The notes beneath the pieces are model-generated. The model saw only the letters and a list, made by a program, of their open reading frames with translations. It ran no database searches and had not been told where the DNA came from. Of a stretch of DNA of 64,000 nt, positions 36,050 through 44,119 are shown piece by piece. How positions within the stretch are numbered: the stretch's first letter is position 1; every line of letters begins with the position of its first letter. The DNA is taken from the NCBI RefSeq assembly GCF_014270105.1, contig NZ_JACNMF010000001.1:1109560-1173559 (forward strand). Direction: 5' to 3'. Made by a program: the position numbers and the translations under genes. The stretch is from Hyunsoonleella aquatilis. Its GTDB lineage: Bacteria > Bacteroidota > Bacteroidia > Flavobacteriales > Flavobacteriaceae.

Positions 36050-36121
36050 GCAATTTAAATACGTCGATTAAAAAACAAACTGTATTTTAGCATTTTGACT
36101 CATATTAATAGCAGCACAAAA

Positions 36122-37279
36122 ATGAAAAAGATAGGTTTTATCCCCTTGCGGAAAGGCTCTAAAGGGATTCCCAATAAGAACAAAAGAAAGATGGTAGGCA
36201 GGCCACTGTTTACCTGGGTTCTTGGCGAAGCTATTTTTTCAGAGCTTGATGAAATTGTTGTCTATACCGATGACGAGTCCATTATTGATTTTATTGCTAA
36301 AGAATACCATTGGACTTCTAAAGTCAAAGCCTTGAAGCGAAGTGAAGAAAGTGCTGCAGACACAGCTTCTACCGAATCTGCTATATTGGAATATTGCAAT
36401 TCTATTAATTACGATTTTGATATTTTCTGCCTAATGCAGGCCACATCTCCTTTCACGAGAAAAGAGGATATTAATACATGTTTGGATAAAATCGGGACTG
36501 AATTTGATTCGGCATTAACCGTGGTAAACACCCATCGTTTTTTATGGAATGAAAATGGGGAAGCACTAAACTACAATCCCCAAAAAAGACCAAGACGTCA
36601 AGATTTTGAGGGGGTATTGATTGAAAATGGCGCTGTTTATACTATTTCAAAAGAAGCTTTAAAGCTACATAAAAACCGAATAGGGGAGAGAACTGCAGTA
36701 GTGAAAATGCCCGAGGAATCACTTTCAGAAATAGATACCGAATCTGATTGGGTGACTGTCGAAAACTTATTGATGGAGCGACAAAAACAGGAGAAAATAT
36801 CCAAGAAAATCACCCATATAGTTTTGGATGTTGACGGCGTATTTACAGATGGCACTATTACTTATACAAAAGATGGCGAGCATACCAAAAGTTTCGATAT
36901 GAGAGATGGTATGGGGCTTGAGATTTTAAGGCAATTCAACGTAAAAGTGATGATTATGACCTCGGAGAATTCTCAATTGGTAGCCAAACGCATGGAAAAA
37001 TTAAAGATTGAGCATGTGTTTTTAGGTATAAAGGATAAGTTTACCTTATTGAACCGAATATTGAACGAGGAGAATATATCTTTGGGTAATGTGGCCTACG
37101 TTGGGGACGATGTTAACGACCTTACCAATATTTGTAGTGTTGGGTGGTCTTTGGCCCCAAATAATGCCACGGATATCGTGAAACAACATGCCGACATCGT
37201 GCTTTCCAAAGAATCGGGAGCCGGTGCTATCAGGGAAGCTTGTCAATTTATAATGAAGTATAACAAAAGATTCATGTAA
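36122..37279 (+). CDS. CMP-nonulosonate synthetase fused to KdsC-like HAD phosphatase (NeuA-HAD fusion)
   Basis: Residues 1-225 match N-acylneuraminate cytidylyltransferase, which activates a nine-carbon sialic-type acid with CTP: FIPLRKGSKGIPNKNKRKM is the CTP loop, and LMQATSPFTRKEDI and ENGAVYTIS are further blocks. Residues about 230-385 are a HAD phosphatase of the KdsC type with all four catalytic motifs: LDVDGVFTDG, MTSENS, IKDKFTLL and YVGDDVNDL. The pair therefore looks catalytically intact, unlike the C-terminal domain of vertebrate CMP-sialic acid synthetase. I chose the ATG at 36122; the frame runs nine codons further up to a TTG. NeuB follows 13 bases later. Confidence 0.93.
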   Translation: MKKIGFIPLRKGSKGIPNKNKRKMVGRPLFTWVLGEAIFSELDEIVVYTDDESIIDFIAKEYHWTSKVKALKRSEESAADTASTESAILEYCNSINYDFDIFCLMQATSPFTRKEDINTCLDKIGTEFDSALTVVNTHRFLWNENGEALNYNPQKRPRRQDFEGVLIENGAVYTISKEALKLHKNRIGERTAVVKMPEESLSEIDTESDWVTVENLLMERQKQEKISKKITHIVLDVDGVFTDGTITYTKDGEHTKSFDMRDGMGLEILRQFNVKVMIMTSENSQLVAKRMEKLKIEHVFLGIKDKFTLLNRILNEENISLGNVAYVGDDVNDLTNICSVGWSLAPNNATDIVKQHADIVLSKESGAGAIREACQFIMKYNKRFM

Positions 37280-37292
37280 GTCCCAAAATCTT

Positions 37293-38171
37293 ATGAATAG
37301 TTACAAAAAGCCATATGTTATTGCTGAAATAGGGTGCAACCATAAAGGTGAAATGGAAATTGCGAAAGAACTTATCAAAGTAGCAAAGATATTTTGCAAT
37401 GTGGACGCTGTAAAATTCCAAAAGCGCAATAATAAAGAGTTGTTAACGGAGGAGCAGTACAATCAACCCCATCCCAATCCTGTTAATTCTTATGGAGCAA
37501 CTTATGGAGATCATCGTGAGTACTTGGAGTTTAGCTTGAAGGAGCATGAAGAATTAAAAGCCTATTGCGAAGAGGTTGGAATTACATATTCCACTTCGGT
37601 CTGGGACTTAACTTCGGCAAAGCAAATAGCATCCTTAAATCCGGATTTCATAAAGATACCATCCGCTTGCAATAACAATACAATGATGCTGGAGTGGCTC
37701 TGTAAGAATTATGAAGGCGAACTTCATATTTCAACAGGAATGACTACCAAAGAGGAGATCGACGAAGTCGTAAACCTTTTTAAAACTTTTGGAAGAAATA
37801 AAGACTTGGTACTTTATAATTGTACTTCGGGTTACCCTGTGCCCTTTGAAGATGTGTGCTTATTGGACATTAATGTACTAAAGGAAAAGTACGGTGGGCA
37901 AATAAAACACATCGGATTTTCTGGACACCATTTGGGTATTGCAGTAGATGTTGCCGCCTACACTTTGGGAGCTAATATTATTGAAAGGCACTACACGCTA
38001 GATAGAACCTGGAAAGGTACAGACCATGCTGCATCCTTGGAGCCTATGGGTCTTCGCAAGTTATCAAGGGATTTAAAGGCTGTATATGATTCGTTAAGTT
38101 TTAAAAACCAGGATATATTACCTATCGAAAGAGTACAGCGGGATAAACTAAAAAATCAAAAAGTGCAGTAA
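37293..38171 (+). CDS. neuB: N-acetylneuraminate synthase family protein (NeuB-like, no SAF domain)
   Basis: Condenses phosphoenolpyruvate with a six-carbon amino or plain sugar to give a nine-carbon nonulosonic acid. The 292-residue TIM barrel has YVIAEIGCNHKGEMEIAKEL, AVKFQKRNN, FIKIPSACNNN, LHISTGMTTKEEI, GFSGHHLGIAV and IIERHYTLDRTWKGTDHAAS, which include the metal and PEP residues of the family. It stops about 50 residues earlier than typical NeuB/NANS proteins, so the C-terminal SAF (antifreeze-like) domain is missing. With the adjacent phosphatase this suggests a 9-phosphate intermediate; sialic, KDN, legionaminic or related acids are all possible. Confidence 0.9.
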   Translation: MNSYKKPYVIAEIGCNHKGEMEIAKELIKVAKIFCNVDAVKFQKRNNKELLTEEQYNQPHPNPVNSYGATYGDHREYLEFSLKEHEELKAYCEEVGITYSTSVWDLTSAKQIASLNPDFIKIPSACNNNTMMLEWLCKNYEGELHISTGMTTKEEIDEVVNLFKTFGRNKDLVLYNCTSGYPVPFEDVCLLDINVLKEKYGGQIKHIGFSGHHLGIAVDVAAYTLGANIIERHYTLDRTWKGTDHAASLEPMGLRKLSRDLKAVYDSLSFKNQDILPIERVQRDKLKNQKVQ

Positions 38172-39001
38172 TGATTTCATCAAGGAAGATTCGCTTGTTT
38201 TGGTGGAATGAAATTGAACTACAAGGCAAATCCAAAGAGAACTACGGCGATCTTTTGGGTAAATATCTTGTTGAAAAAATTTCTGGTAAGGAAGTGGTTT
38301 GGACGAAGCCTAGTGCTTTCTCTTTTTCTGATTTTTTCAGTCCAATATATGTAACAATAGGAAGTATTTTAACCCATGTCAATTCAAAATGCGTAGTTTG
38401 GGGAAGCGGTATTGTATCCAAAGAATTTCCAGTAAAAAATGCCAAATTTTTGGCAGTGCGCGGCCCCCAGACAAGAAATCATTTGCTAGACCTGGGTTAT
38501 GAAGTCCCCAAGGTTTATGGTGATCCGGCCTTACTTTTGCCAAGATATTATAGTCCTCAGGTCAAAAAGGAATACAAGTTGGGTATTGTACCTCATTACG
38601 CGGATTTTGAGGCGGTGAAAAAATTTTACCAAAATGATGAATCTATACTTATAATTGATTTAATGACAAATGATATTGAGACAAAAACCGATCAATTTCT
38701 TAAATGCGAAAAGATAATTTCATCATCCCTTCACGGCATCATAGTAGCACACGCCTATGGTATACCAGCTGTGTGGCAAAAGTTTTCCAATCGTATATTT
38801 GGAGATGATATTAAATACCGCGATTATTTTGAGTCAGTTGGAATTCAAAACTATGAATCAAATATTTTAACTTCTAAGGTGGAGGAAGAAATGGTACTAA
38901 GCCTTTTCAAAAATAAACAGACACTGCCCGAAAGAAATGTTATTGATACGCTTTGTAATGGCTTGATGGAGGTTTGTCCATTCAACAATCAAAAGGAATA
39001 A
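38171..39001 (+). CDS. Polysaccharide pyruvyl transferase family protein (second copy)
   Basis: A 276-residue member of the pyruvyl transferase family. Seen are WWNEIELQGKSKENYGDLLG, CVVWGSGIVSKEF, FLAVRGPQTRNHLLDLGYEV, KVYGDPALLLPRYY and IISSSLHGIIVAHAYGIPAV, the last being the S-L-H-G site. It is shorter than the copy at 15781 and belongs to a different subgroup. The start shares a base with the NeuB stop, so it is coupled to the nonulosonate module. It may pyruvylate a sugar near the sialic-type residue. Confidence 0.87.
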   Translation: MISSRKIRLFWWNEIELQGKSKENYGDLLGKYLVEKISGKEVVWTKPSAFSFSDFFSPIYVTIGSILTHVNSKCVVWGSGIVSKEFPVKNAKFLAVRGPQTRNHLLDLGYEVPKVYGDPALLLPRYYSPQVKKEYKLGIVPHYADFEAVKKFYQNDESILIIDLMTNDIETKTDQFLKCEKIISSSLHGIIVAHAYGIPAVWQKFSNRIFGDDIKYRDYFESVGIQNYESNILTSKVEEEMVLSLFKNKQTLPERNVIDTLCNGLMEVCPFNNQKE

Positions 39002-39005
39002 TTAT

Positions 39006-40400
39006 ATGAAGAAAAAAGTGTTTGTATTCTTTCCTGATGGTGTAGGCTTAAGAAATTTTGCCTTTACTAATTTTAAATCTGTTGGTGAGGCGATGGGGTT
39101 TGAGGTGGTATATTGGAACAATACTATTTTTTCGCTTAAAGACAACTTAGGTTTCAATGAAGTGAAAATTGAAGACCAATCCAGCCATCCGCTATTGCCG
39201 ATATATTCCCGGGCTAGAAAAAGAGCCGAGTTAAATGTTTCAAGGGATAAATTTAATGATGCCGTCTACCCAACGTATAAGTTTCCATTTCGCTATAAGG
39301 GATTAAAGAATATAATTCGTACCATTTATACTAAAGTGCTGATCGGGCTGTATTCTTCTGAAAAGGGTATTGAACATTTAAGAAAACGAATTAACAAATT
39401 GGAACGTTCAATTTCAAAATATGCCTATTGCAGGTCTCAATTAGAGGCACACAAGCCGGATTTAATTTTTTGTACTACGCAAAGGGCAACGCAGTCCATA
39501 AGTGCCCTATTAGCGGCACAAGACTTGGGTATACCAACAGTTGCTTTTGTGTACTCATGGGATAATGTACCTAAGGCCATGCAGGTGGTGGAAACTGATT
39601 ATTACTGCGTTTGGAGCGATTTGATGAAGGCACAGGTGTTGCAGTATTATCCGTTTGTAAAACCAGAGCAGGTTTTTGTAACAGGGACCCCACAGTTTGA
39701 GCCCCACTATGATGCTTCCTTATTTGAAAGGAGGGAAGCATTTTTTAAGAAGTATGATTTAGACTTAAATAAGAAATACATCTGTTTTTCAGGTGATGAT
39801 GAAACCACTTCACCTTTAGACCAGTACTACTTGGAAGATTTGGCAAATGCCGTACGAAAGCTTAATGAAAAAGGCGAAAACCTAGGTATTATTTATAGAA
39901 AATGCCCCGTTGATTTTACTGATAGATATAATGCCGTAATAGAAGCAAATAATGACATTATTAAAGTATTGGACCCGATTTGGAAACAAGTCGGAAACCA
40001 GTGGAATCAGGTATTGCCAACACCAGAGGATTTTAAGATGCTGTATAATGTTTGCGAGCATAGTGAGTTTGTAACCAACGTTTGCTCCTCAACGGTTTTT
40101 GATTTTGTTGCCCATGACAAACCATGTATTTATTATAATTACGAACAACCCCAGCTAAAAAAGGGAATAAGGGATATTGGTCAAAACTACAAATATGTTC
40201 ACTTTAGAAGTATGCCAAGCAAGGAGGCCGTTGTGTTTTGTATGGATAAAAAACATTTGGAAAGTCAGGTAAAGCAAATTTTGGACGGGCAATTATCAAA
40301 TGTTGACCAATGTAAAACCTGGTACAAAATTGTGGTAGGCGACACCCCAACTGAGGCTTCAAAGAATATTTGGAATACAATTTCCGGGATATTGCAATGA
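39006..40400 (+). CDS. Putative GT-B fold glycosyltransferase, family unresolved
   Basis: A 464-residue protein that I do not recognise as a named family. The layout is GT-B-like: KVFVFFPDGVGLRNFAFTNF opens an N-terminal domain, and YWNNTIFSLK and a basic helix-rich stretch (residues 65-145) follow. PDLIFCTTQRATQSISALLA and DLGIPTVAFVYSWDNVPKAM resemble acceptor-domain loops. Later, VFVTGTPQFEPHYD, KYICFSGDDETT and EFVTNVCSSTVFDFVAHDKP look like the donor-binding domain of CDP-glycerol- or UDP-dependent GT-B enzymes. It sits directly downstream of the nonulosonate genes, so transfer of the CMP-activated acid is one possibility. Confidence 0.6.
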   Translation: MKKKVFVFFPDGVGLRNFAFTNFKSVGEAMGFEVVYWNNTIFSLKDNLGFNEVKIEDQSSHPLLPIYSRARKRAELNVSRDKFNDAVYPTYKFPFRYKGLKNIIRTIYTKVLIGLYSSEKGIEHLRKRINKLERSISKYAYCRSQLEAHKPDLIFCTTQRATQSISALLAAQDLGIPTVAFVYSWDNVPKAMQVVETDYYCVWSDLMKAQVLQYYPFVKPEQVFVTGTPQFEPHYDASLFERREAFFKKYDLDLNKKYICFSGDDETTSPLDQYYLEDLANAVRKLNEKGENLGIIYRKCPVDFTDRYNAVIEANNDIIKVLDPIWKQVGNQWNQVLPTPEDFKMLYNVCEHSEFVTNVCSSTVFDFVAHDKPCIYYNYEQPQLKKGIRDIGQNYKYVHFRSMPSKEAVVFCMDKKHLESQVKQILDGQLSNVDQCKTWYKIVVGDTPTEASKNIWNTISGILQ

Positions 40401-41542
40401 AAGTAGGTTATATAACATCAGAATATCCACATCCCAAGATAAATCACGCGGCGGGTATTGGTACCAGTATTAAAAACTTGGCTGTTGCCCTTGTTAAAAA
40501 AGGTGCGGATGTTACAGTGTTTGTATATCACCAAAATGCGTCCGAAGTTTTGTTGGACGAAGGCGTTGAGATTCATTTGGTCAAAAGGAAAAAGTACAAA
40601 TTACTCACCTGGTATTTCTACCGAAAGCATCTTCAAAATTATGTCAATTCGGTTGTTAAAAACAAGAATATCGATATTCTGGAAGCAGCCGATTGGACGG
40701 GAATCACAGCTTTTATGAAGTTAGATGTGCCTCTGGTAATTCGTTTGCACGGGAGCGATGCTTATTTCTGCAAATTAGAGGGCAGAAAACAAAAATTTAA
40801 AAATTTTGTATTTGAAAAGTATGCGCTTAAAATGGGAAAGGCCTATATAGCCCCAACGACATATGCTGGCCAAGAAACAGTAAAGATCTTCGGATTGGAT
40901 AAATCCAAAATCAAAACGATTCACTATGGCTTAAAACTAGAAAATTTTGAAAATAAAACACCAGAGGCGTATCACAGAAATCGAATATTGTATATTGGAA
41001 CTATTATCCGAAAAAAAGGCGTTTTAGAGTTGGCTGAAATCTTTAATAAGGTGGCCGATGAAAATCCCAAAGCAGAGTTGATGCTTATTGGAAGTGATTC
41101 GCCTGATATTAAAACTGGCGCATCATCCACTTACCAGTTAATGGAAGAAATTTTTACCGACAGGGCTAAAGAACGTGCCAATTACTTGGGGAAGATTCCA
41201 TACAATGAAGTAAAACAACATATTAGGGGTGCGCATGTTTGTGCCTTTCCTTCCTATGCTGAAACCTTGGGGATGGTAACTATCGAGTCCATGGCAATGC
41301 AAAAACCCGTGGTAAATACAAGCATAGGCTGGGCTCAGGAATTGATTGATGACGGTGTTGATGGCTATTTGGTGCACCCCTCAAAGATTAGCGCTTATGC
41401 TCAAACATTGTTGCAGTTATTGGAAGATGAATCGCTGTGCTCAAGTATAGGAGTTGAAGCTAGAAAGAAGGTTGAGGCACGTTTTGACATTGATAAAAAT
41501 GCAGATATAAACCTAAGTTATTATAAGTCGCTGTTGCCATGA
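40397..41542 (+). CDS. Glycosyltransferase family 4 (GT-B)
   Basis: A 381-residue retaining GT-B enzyme beginning MKVGYITSEYPHPKINHAAG. NHAAGIGTSIKNLAVAL is the acceptor-domain glycine loop, RILYIGTIIRKKGVLELAEI opens the donor domain and YAETLGMVTIESMAMQKPV is the donor-binding block. I chose the ATG at 40397, which overlaps the previous stop as ATGA; the frame extends nine codons upstream to a TTG inside the preceding gene. It ends with an ATGA overlap into the next gene. Confidence 0.9.
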   Translation: MKVGYITSEYPHPKINHAAGIGTSIKNLAVALVKKGADVTVFVYHQNASEVLLDEGVEIHLVKRKKYKLLTWYFYRKHLQNYVNSVVKNKNIDILEAADWTGITAFMKLDVPLVIRLHGSDAYFCKLEGRKQKFKNFVFEKYALKMGKAYIAPTTYAGQETVKIFGLDKSKIKTIHYGLKLENFENKTPEAYHRNRILYIGTIIRKKGVLELAEIFNKVADENPKAELMLIGSDSPDIKTGASSTYQLMEEIFTDRAKERANYLGKIPYNEVKQHIRGAHVCAFPSYAETLGMVTIESMAMQKPVVNTSIGWAQELIDDGVDGYLVHPSKISAYAQTLLQLLEDESLCSSIGVEARKKVEARFDIDKNADINLSYYKSLLP

Positions 41543-43089
41543 TTTATATCATACATGGGAAAAATAGGGTGAAAAAAGTGCTAGATGAAAATCTTCAGAC
41601 ACTGCCTTTCGAAACTCAGTTAGGTTTGACGGATAACCTATTTTTATTGGCAGAACGATTTCCTGAAGAACTTATTATTTGGTCACATGAAGCATGTCAG
41701 GATTTTATCAATACACAAAGTATTCCTAAGATTTTTCATCATAAACGTATTATGGCTTCATTCGGAGTAAATGAAACGAATTACATCTCAGATGCCATTG
41801 GCTATGTGGACCAATCCGTCTATATAAAGGTTAATAGAAGTGTAACCTTTCCAACATGGATAATGAGCAGTGATATTGGAGGTATGCATGCACAACTCTT
41901 GAATACCGTTTTCGAAGGCATCAAAAGGTATTCGGACTTTGATTATTTCTTAAATACCATAGCTAAACAAGCCATGCCCCAAGGGCTGTTCTGCTATTCC
42001 GTACCGGATTTATTATCCTCGAAACCCCATAAAGGCATAGAAGTTAAAAAGATTTCCAGCTTTAAATTATTCAAATTTATCAGGGAAAATTATAAGCTGG
42101 TATGGGTTTTTGTTCTTTTCTTTCAGAAGATTGTGCAAGAGAAGCGGTTCCCATTTTTTCCATTTTTAAGGAGTTTGTTTCGTAAAAGAAGTATTTGTGA
42201 TTTCGATTTTACAGAAATACCGATAGTCTCTTCAAAACAGCTAATCCAAAAGAAGGAAATTGATGTTGTTATTCCAACTATCGGTAGAAAACCATACTTG
42301 CATAACGTTTTGAAGGATCTTTCTAAGCAAACAATTTTGCCCAAAAATGTCATAATTGTAGAGCAGAATCCTGATAAAAATTCAAAGTCCGAGTTGGATT
42401 ATTTGACAAATGAAGACTGGCCTTTTAAGATAAAGCATAAATTTATTAATCAAACAGGTGTTTGCAACGCCCGAAATCTTGGGATGGGTTTGGTTGAAAG
42501 CGAATGGACATTTTTAGGCGATGACGATAACCGATTTGAATCCGATTTAATCGAGGCGGTGTTCCGTGAAATTGAAAAGATTGGAGCAAAAGCCATTTCC
42601 ACGGTGTATATTAAGCCCGATGAAACACAAAGTTATTTTAAAACATCCCAAACTTCAATTTTTGGGGGAGGCAATAGTTTTGTGAAATCAGAAATGTTAA
42701 AACACTTAAAATTTGATTTGGCTTATGAATTCAATTACGGTGAAGATTCCGATTTTGGAATGCAATTGCGGCATTTGGGGGAAGACATCATTTTTTGCCC
42801 CAATATAAAAATCACGCATTTAAAGGCTCCTGTTGGTGGCTATCGTGTTAAGGTTATACACCCTTGGTCCGATGAACCAATATTGCCCAAGCCATCCCCA
42901 GCAATCATGCTCTTCAATTTAAGGTATTTTACAAAAGCCCAGTTACATACATACAAGCTTTTACTTTTCTTAAAGTTTTACAAGCACCAGAATAAGAAAA
43001 ACCCATTTGGATACTTCCGTTTAATGAAAAAAAGTTGGAAGATGAGTAAGGTTTGGGCACATAAATTAATGGAAAGAGCCAATGCTTAA
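41539..43089 (+). CDS. GT2 glycosyltransferase with unrecognised N-terminal domain
   Basis: A 516-residue two-part protein. Residues about 230-500 are a GT-A enzyme: EIDVVIPTIGRKPYLHNVLK, NVIIVEQNPDKNSKSE, NQTGVCNARNLGMGLVESEW and the metal site FLGDDDNRFES, with a base loop FNYGEDSDFGMQL. Residues 1-225 have no family that I recognise: they begin YIIHGKNRVKKVLDENLQTL and include FPEELIIWSHEACQDFINT and IMASFGVNETNYISD. A hydrophobic stretch (LVWVFVLFFQKIV, about 194-206) separates the parts. The N-terminal domain may be a second acceptor- or lipid-binding module. Confidence 0.82.
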   Translation: MIYIIHGKNRVKKVLDENLQTLPFETQLGLTDNLFLLAERFPEELIIWSHEACQDFINTQSIPKIFHHKRIMASFGVNETNYISDAIGYVDQSVYIKVNRSVTFPTWIMSSDIGGMHAQLLNTVFEGIKRYSDFDYFLNTIAKQAMPQGLFCYSVPDLLSSKPHKGIEVKKISSFKLFKFIRENYKLVWVFVLFFQKIVQEKRFPFFPFLRSLFRKRSICDFDFTEIPIVSSKQLIQKKEIDVVIPTIGRKPYLHNVLKDLSKQTILPKNVIIVEQNPDKNSKSELDYLTNEDWPFKIKHKFINQTGVCNARNLGMGLVESEWTFLGDDDNRFESDLIEAVFREIEKIGAKAISTVYIKPDETQSYFKTSQTSIFGGGNSFVKSEMLKHLKFDLAYEFNYGEDSDFGMQLRHLGEDIIFCPNIKITHLKAPVGGYRVKVIHPWSDEPILPKPSPAIMLFNLRYFTKAQLHTYKLLLFLKFYKHQNKKNPFGYFRLMKKSWKMSKVWAHKLMERANA

Positions 43090-44119
43090 ATTGTACATAG
43101 ATATAAACTTTTTGACCGAACAATATCGTGGTTACGTTTTTCCAGTATTGTTCGATTTGCATTACAAGAAAAGTGAGCAATTACAAAATTATTATTGCCT
43201 AACGGATGATCTAAATAGTGCGAATATTGTTGTATTTCCTGTAGATTATTCCATTTTTTATAAAAACAGAAAAGCTTTTGAGGCCTTAATCGGCAAAGCA
43301 AAAACTGCTAATAAGCCGATTTGGATTTATACGGCTGGAGACTTTGGATTTACGGTTCATATTCCCAATAGCTACACCTTTAGGCTGGGGGGATTTCATT
43401 CCGAATTAGGTCAAAATACCTTTATACTGCCTTCGTTTGTAAATGATCCTTACGAAACGGTTTTAGAAGGTCAGTTTGTAGCACTGCCAAAAGAAATCAA
43501 GCCCACAATCGGTTTTGTCGGACATGCCAATACAGGCATTGCCAATTACTTAAAATCGTATTTGAGTCATCTTAAATTGAGGTTGAAAAACACCCTAAAA
43601 TCATCATATTTTGATATGCAACCATTTTATCCTTCTGGCCAAAAGCGGTTTCAATATTTGATGAAATTTAAAGGAAGTGAGCATTTCAAAACCAATTTTA
43701 TTCTAAGGGATAAATATAGGGCTGGTGTTTCAGGTGAAAATGAAAAAGTGAATACAACCAAAGAATTTTACCAGAATATCTTTGATAATCTGTACACCTT
43801 TTGTATCAGGGGACTAGGGAATTTTTCAGTACGATTTTATGAAACATTAGCGGTTGGAAGGATTCCAATCTTAATAAATACGGATTGCAGATTGCCTTTG
43901 GATGCAATGATAAGTTGGGAGGAGCATGCCATAATATTAGATTCCTCAGGTAATACTCCAATTGAAACCCAAATTCTCAATTTTCATAATTCAAAAACGA
44001 ATGATGAACTGGTTGAGATTCAAAACAATAATAGGCTACTTTGGGAAACCCATTTGCGACGGCATTCGTATTTTGTGAAAATTCACGATATATTTATAAA
44101 TAATGAAAGCAATGCCTAA
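43082..44119 (+). CDS. Exostosin-like glycosyltransferase (GT47-type)
   Basis: A 345-residue GT-B protein whose C-terminal half matches the exostosin pattern: TIGFVGHANTGIANYL, then YTFCIRGLGNFSVRFYETLAVGRIPILINTD (about residues 239-269; C-x-R-G and the S-x-R-F-x-E-x-L block), and LPLDAMISWEEHAIIL. Exostosin family enzymes make heparan-type and plant cell-wall glycans in eukaryotes, and bacterial members occur in some polysaccharide loci. It overlaps the previous gene by eight bases. A glucuronosyl- or galactosyl-type specificity would be speculation. Confidence 0.83.
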   Translation: MLKLYIDINFLTEQYRGYVFPVLFDLHYKKSEQLQNYYCLTDDLNSANIVVFPVDYSIFYKNRKAFEALIGKAKTANKPIWIYTAGDFGFTVHIPNSYTFRLGGFHSELGQNTFILPSFVNDPYETVLEGQFVALPKEIKPTIGFVGHANTGIANYLKSYLSHLKLRLKNTLKSSYFDMQPFYPSGQKRFQYLMKFKGSEHFKTNFILRDKYRAGVSGENEKVNTTKEFYQNIFDNLYTFCIRGLGNFSVRFYETLAVGRIPILINTDCRLPLDAMISWEEHAIILDSSGNTPIETQILNFHNSKTNDELVEIQNNNRLLWETHLRRHSYFVKIHDIFINNESNA

